Source of the DNA: an uncultured Ilumatobacter sp.
Lineage (GTDB): Bacteria; Actinomycetota; Acidimicrobiia; Acidimicrobiales; Ilumatobacteraceae
Length of the DNA stretch: 6,117 bases
NCBI GenBank assembly: GCA_938049325.1
Contig: CALICC010000299.1
Span: 1 to 6,117 of the forward strand
Reading direction: 5' to 3'
This document shows, one piece after another, positions 5,764-6,117 of the stretch. The notes beneath the pieces were generated by a model that saw nothing but the letters and a program-made list of their open reading frames with translations, was not told the DNA's origin and ran no database searches. A program made the position numbers and the translations under genes. How positions within the stretch are numbered: position 1 is the first letter of the stretch; each line of letters begins with the position of its first letter.

Positions 5764-6117
5764 TCACTTCTCCTTCTTGGCGCCGTAGCGGCTGCGGGCC
5801 TGCTTGCGGTTCTTCACGCCGACTGCGTCGAGCGTGCCGCGGATGATCTTGTAGCGCACACCCGGGAGGTCGCGAACACGACCGCCACGCACGAGCACGA
5901 TCGAGTGCTCCTGCAGGTTGTGGCCTTCACCGGGGATGTACGCGGTGACTTCGATACCGGAGTTCAGACGAACACGGGCGACCTTGCGGAGCGCCGAGTT
6001 CGGCTTCTTCGGCGTGGTCGTGTACACGCGGGTGCACACTCCACGACGCTGCGGGCTGCCCTTGAGCGCCGGCGTCTTCGACTTGGTGACTTTCGAGCTG
6101 CGCCCCTGACGGACGAG
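5764..6117 (-). CDS. rpsL: 30S ribosomal protein S12, 5' end beyond the window
   Basis: S12 lies at the decoding centre of the 30S subunit and controls fidelity; it is the classical streptomycin-resistance target. The 117 visible residues start LVRQGRSSK and end SRYGAKKEK. Compared with the 124-residue mycobacterial protein, about six N-terminal residues lie outside the window. Conserved parts are SPQRRGVCTRVYTTTPKKPN, YIPGEGHNLQEHS and RGGRVRDLPGVRYKIIRG. In mycobacterial numbering Lys43 is present, but residue 88 is Arg (CGC, 5874-5872) instead of the usual Lys. Asp89, which is beta-methylthiolated in many bacteria, is conserved. The frame is open to the window edge. A GTG at 6039 inside the frame is an internal Val codon, not the start. 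It is the first visible gene of the rpsL-rpsG unit. Confidence 0.99.
   Translation of the reverse strand, partial: LVRQGRSSKVTKSKTPALKGSPQRRGVCTRVYTTTPKKPNSALRKVARVRLNSGIEVTAYIPGEGHNLQEHSIVLVRGGRVRDLPGVRYKIIRGTLDAVGVKNRKQARSRYGAKKEK
5770..5775 (-). promoter_or_regulatory. rpsG ribosome binding site inside rpsL
   Basis: AAGGAG is formed by the AAG-GAG codons of the terminal KKEK of S12 and lies 12 nt before the rpsG ATG. With a 6-nt intercistronic gap, S7 translation is probably coupled to S12 translation. Confidence 0.75.

Noticed and set aside
6037..6039. GTG as a start for a short S12
   Set aside because: The frame stays open upstream and encodes conserved S12 sequence (SPQRRG), so this is an internal Val codon.
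1..6117. Mobile element or recent transfer bringing in the three inserted genes
   Set aside because: No transposase, integrase, terminal inverted repeats, tRNA target or visible change in base composition was found. An old insertion remains possible.

Overview
The window is an interrupted str (streptomycin) operon from a high-GC actinobacterium, with every supported gene on the minus strand. The closest match I recognise is class Acidimicrobiia, probably an Ilumatobacter-like lineage. I base that on the actinobacterial form of S12 (ending in KKEK) and S7, and on a secreted protein carrying three copies of a ~120-residue PARLLDTR...TGRxGIP...GFVT..C...SSLN...GNEI...CL(Y/F)TS...DVxGY domain that I recall as common in Acidimicrobiia exoproteins. 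This assignment is from memory and was not searched.

Layout in transcription order, from high to low coordinates: rpsL (S12, 5' end outside the window, 6117-5764); rpsG (S7, 5757-5281), whose Shine-Dalgarno lies inside the last codons of rpsL; a strong GC-rich hairpin followed by TTTT (5253-5216) that looks like an intrinsic terminator; a large secreted HEFGH metalloprotease with a C-terminal triple repeat (5168-1944); a tandem CBS-domain protein (1858-1418); a DJ-1/PfpI-like protein whose expected nucleophile Cys is Ser (about 1412-780); a 194-bp leader that may hold a fusA promoter; and fusA (EF-G, 585-1), cut off by the window end after the G domain has begun.

rpsL, rpsG and fusA are normally neighbours. 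Here about 4.7 kb separates rpsG from fusA and holds three genes with no evident role in translation. The terminator after rpsG and the leader before fusA suggest at least three transcription units: rpsL-rpsG, the metalloprotease (possibly with the CBS and DJ-1 genes), and fusA. CBS and DJ-1 are 5 nt apart and probably co-translated. A functional link between the protease and the other two genes is not shown by the sequence.

The points most worth checking are the split str operon, Arg at the S12 position where Lys88 is the usual streptomycin-sensitive residue, the Cys-to-Ser change in the DJ-1-like protein, and the unusual protease with a His-rich start, gluzincin-like core and repeated C-terminal domains. 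I see no tRNA, rRNA, CRISPR array, transposase or attachment site.
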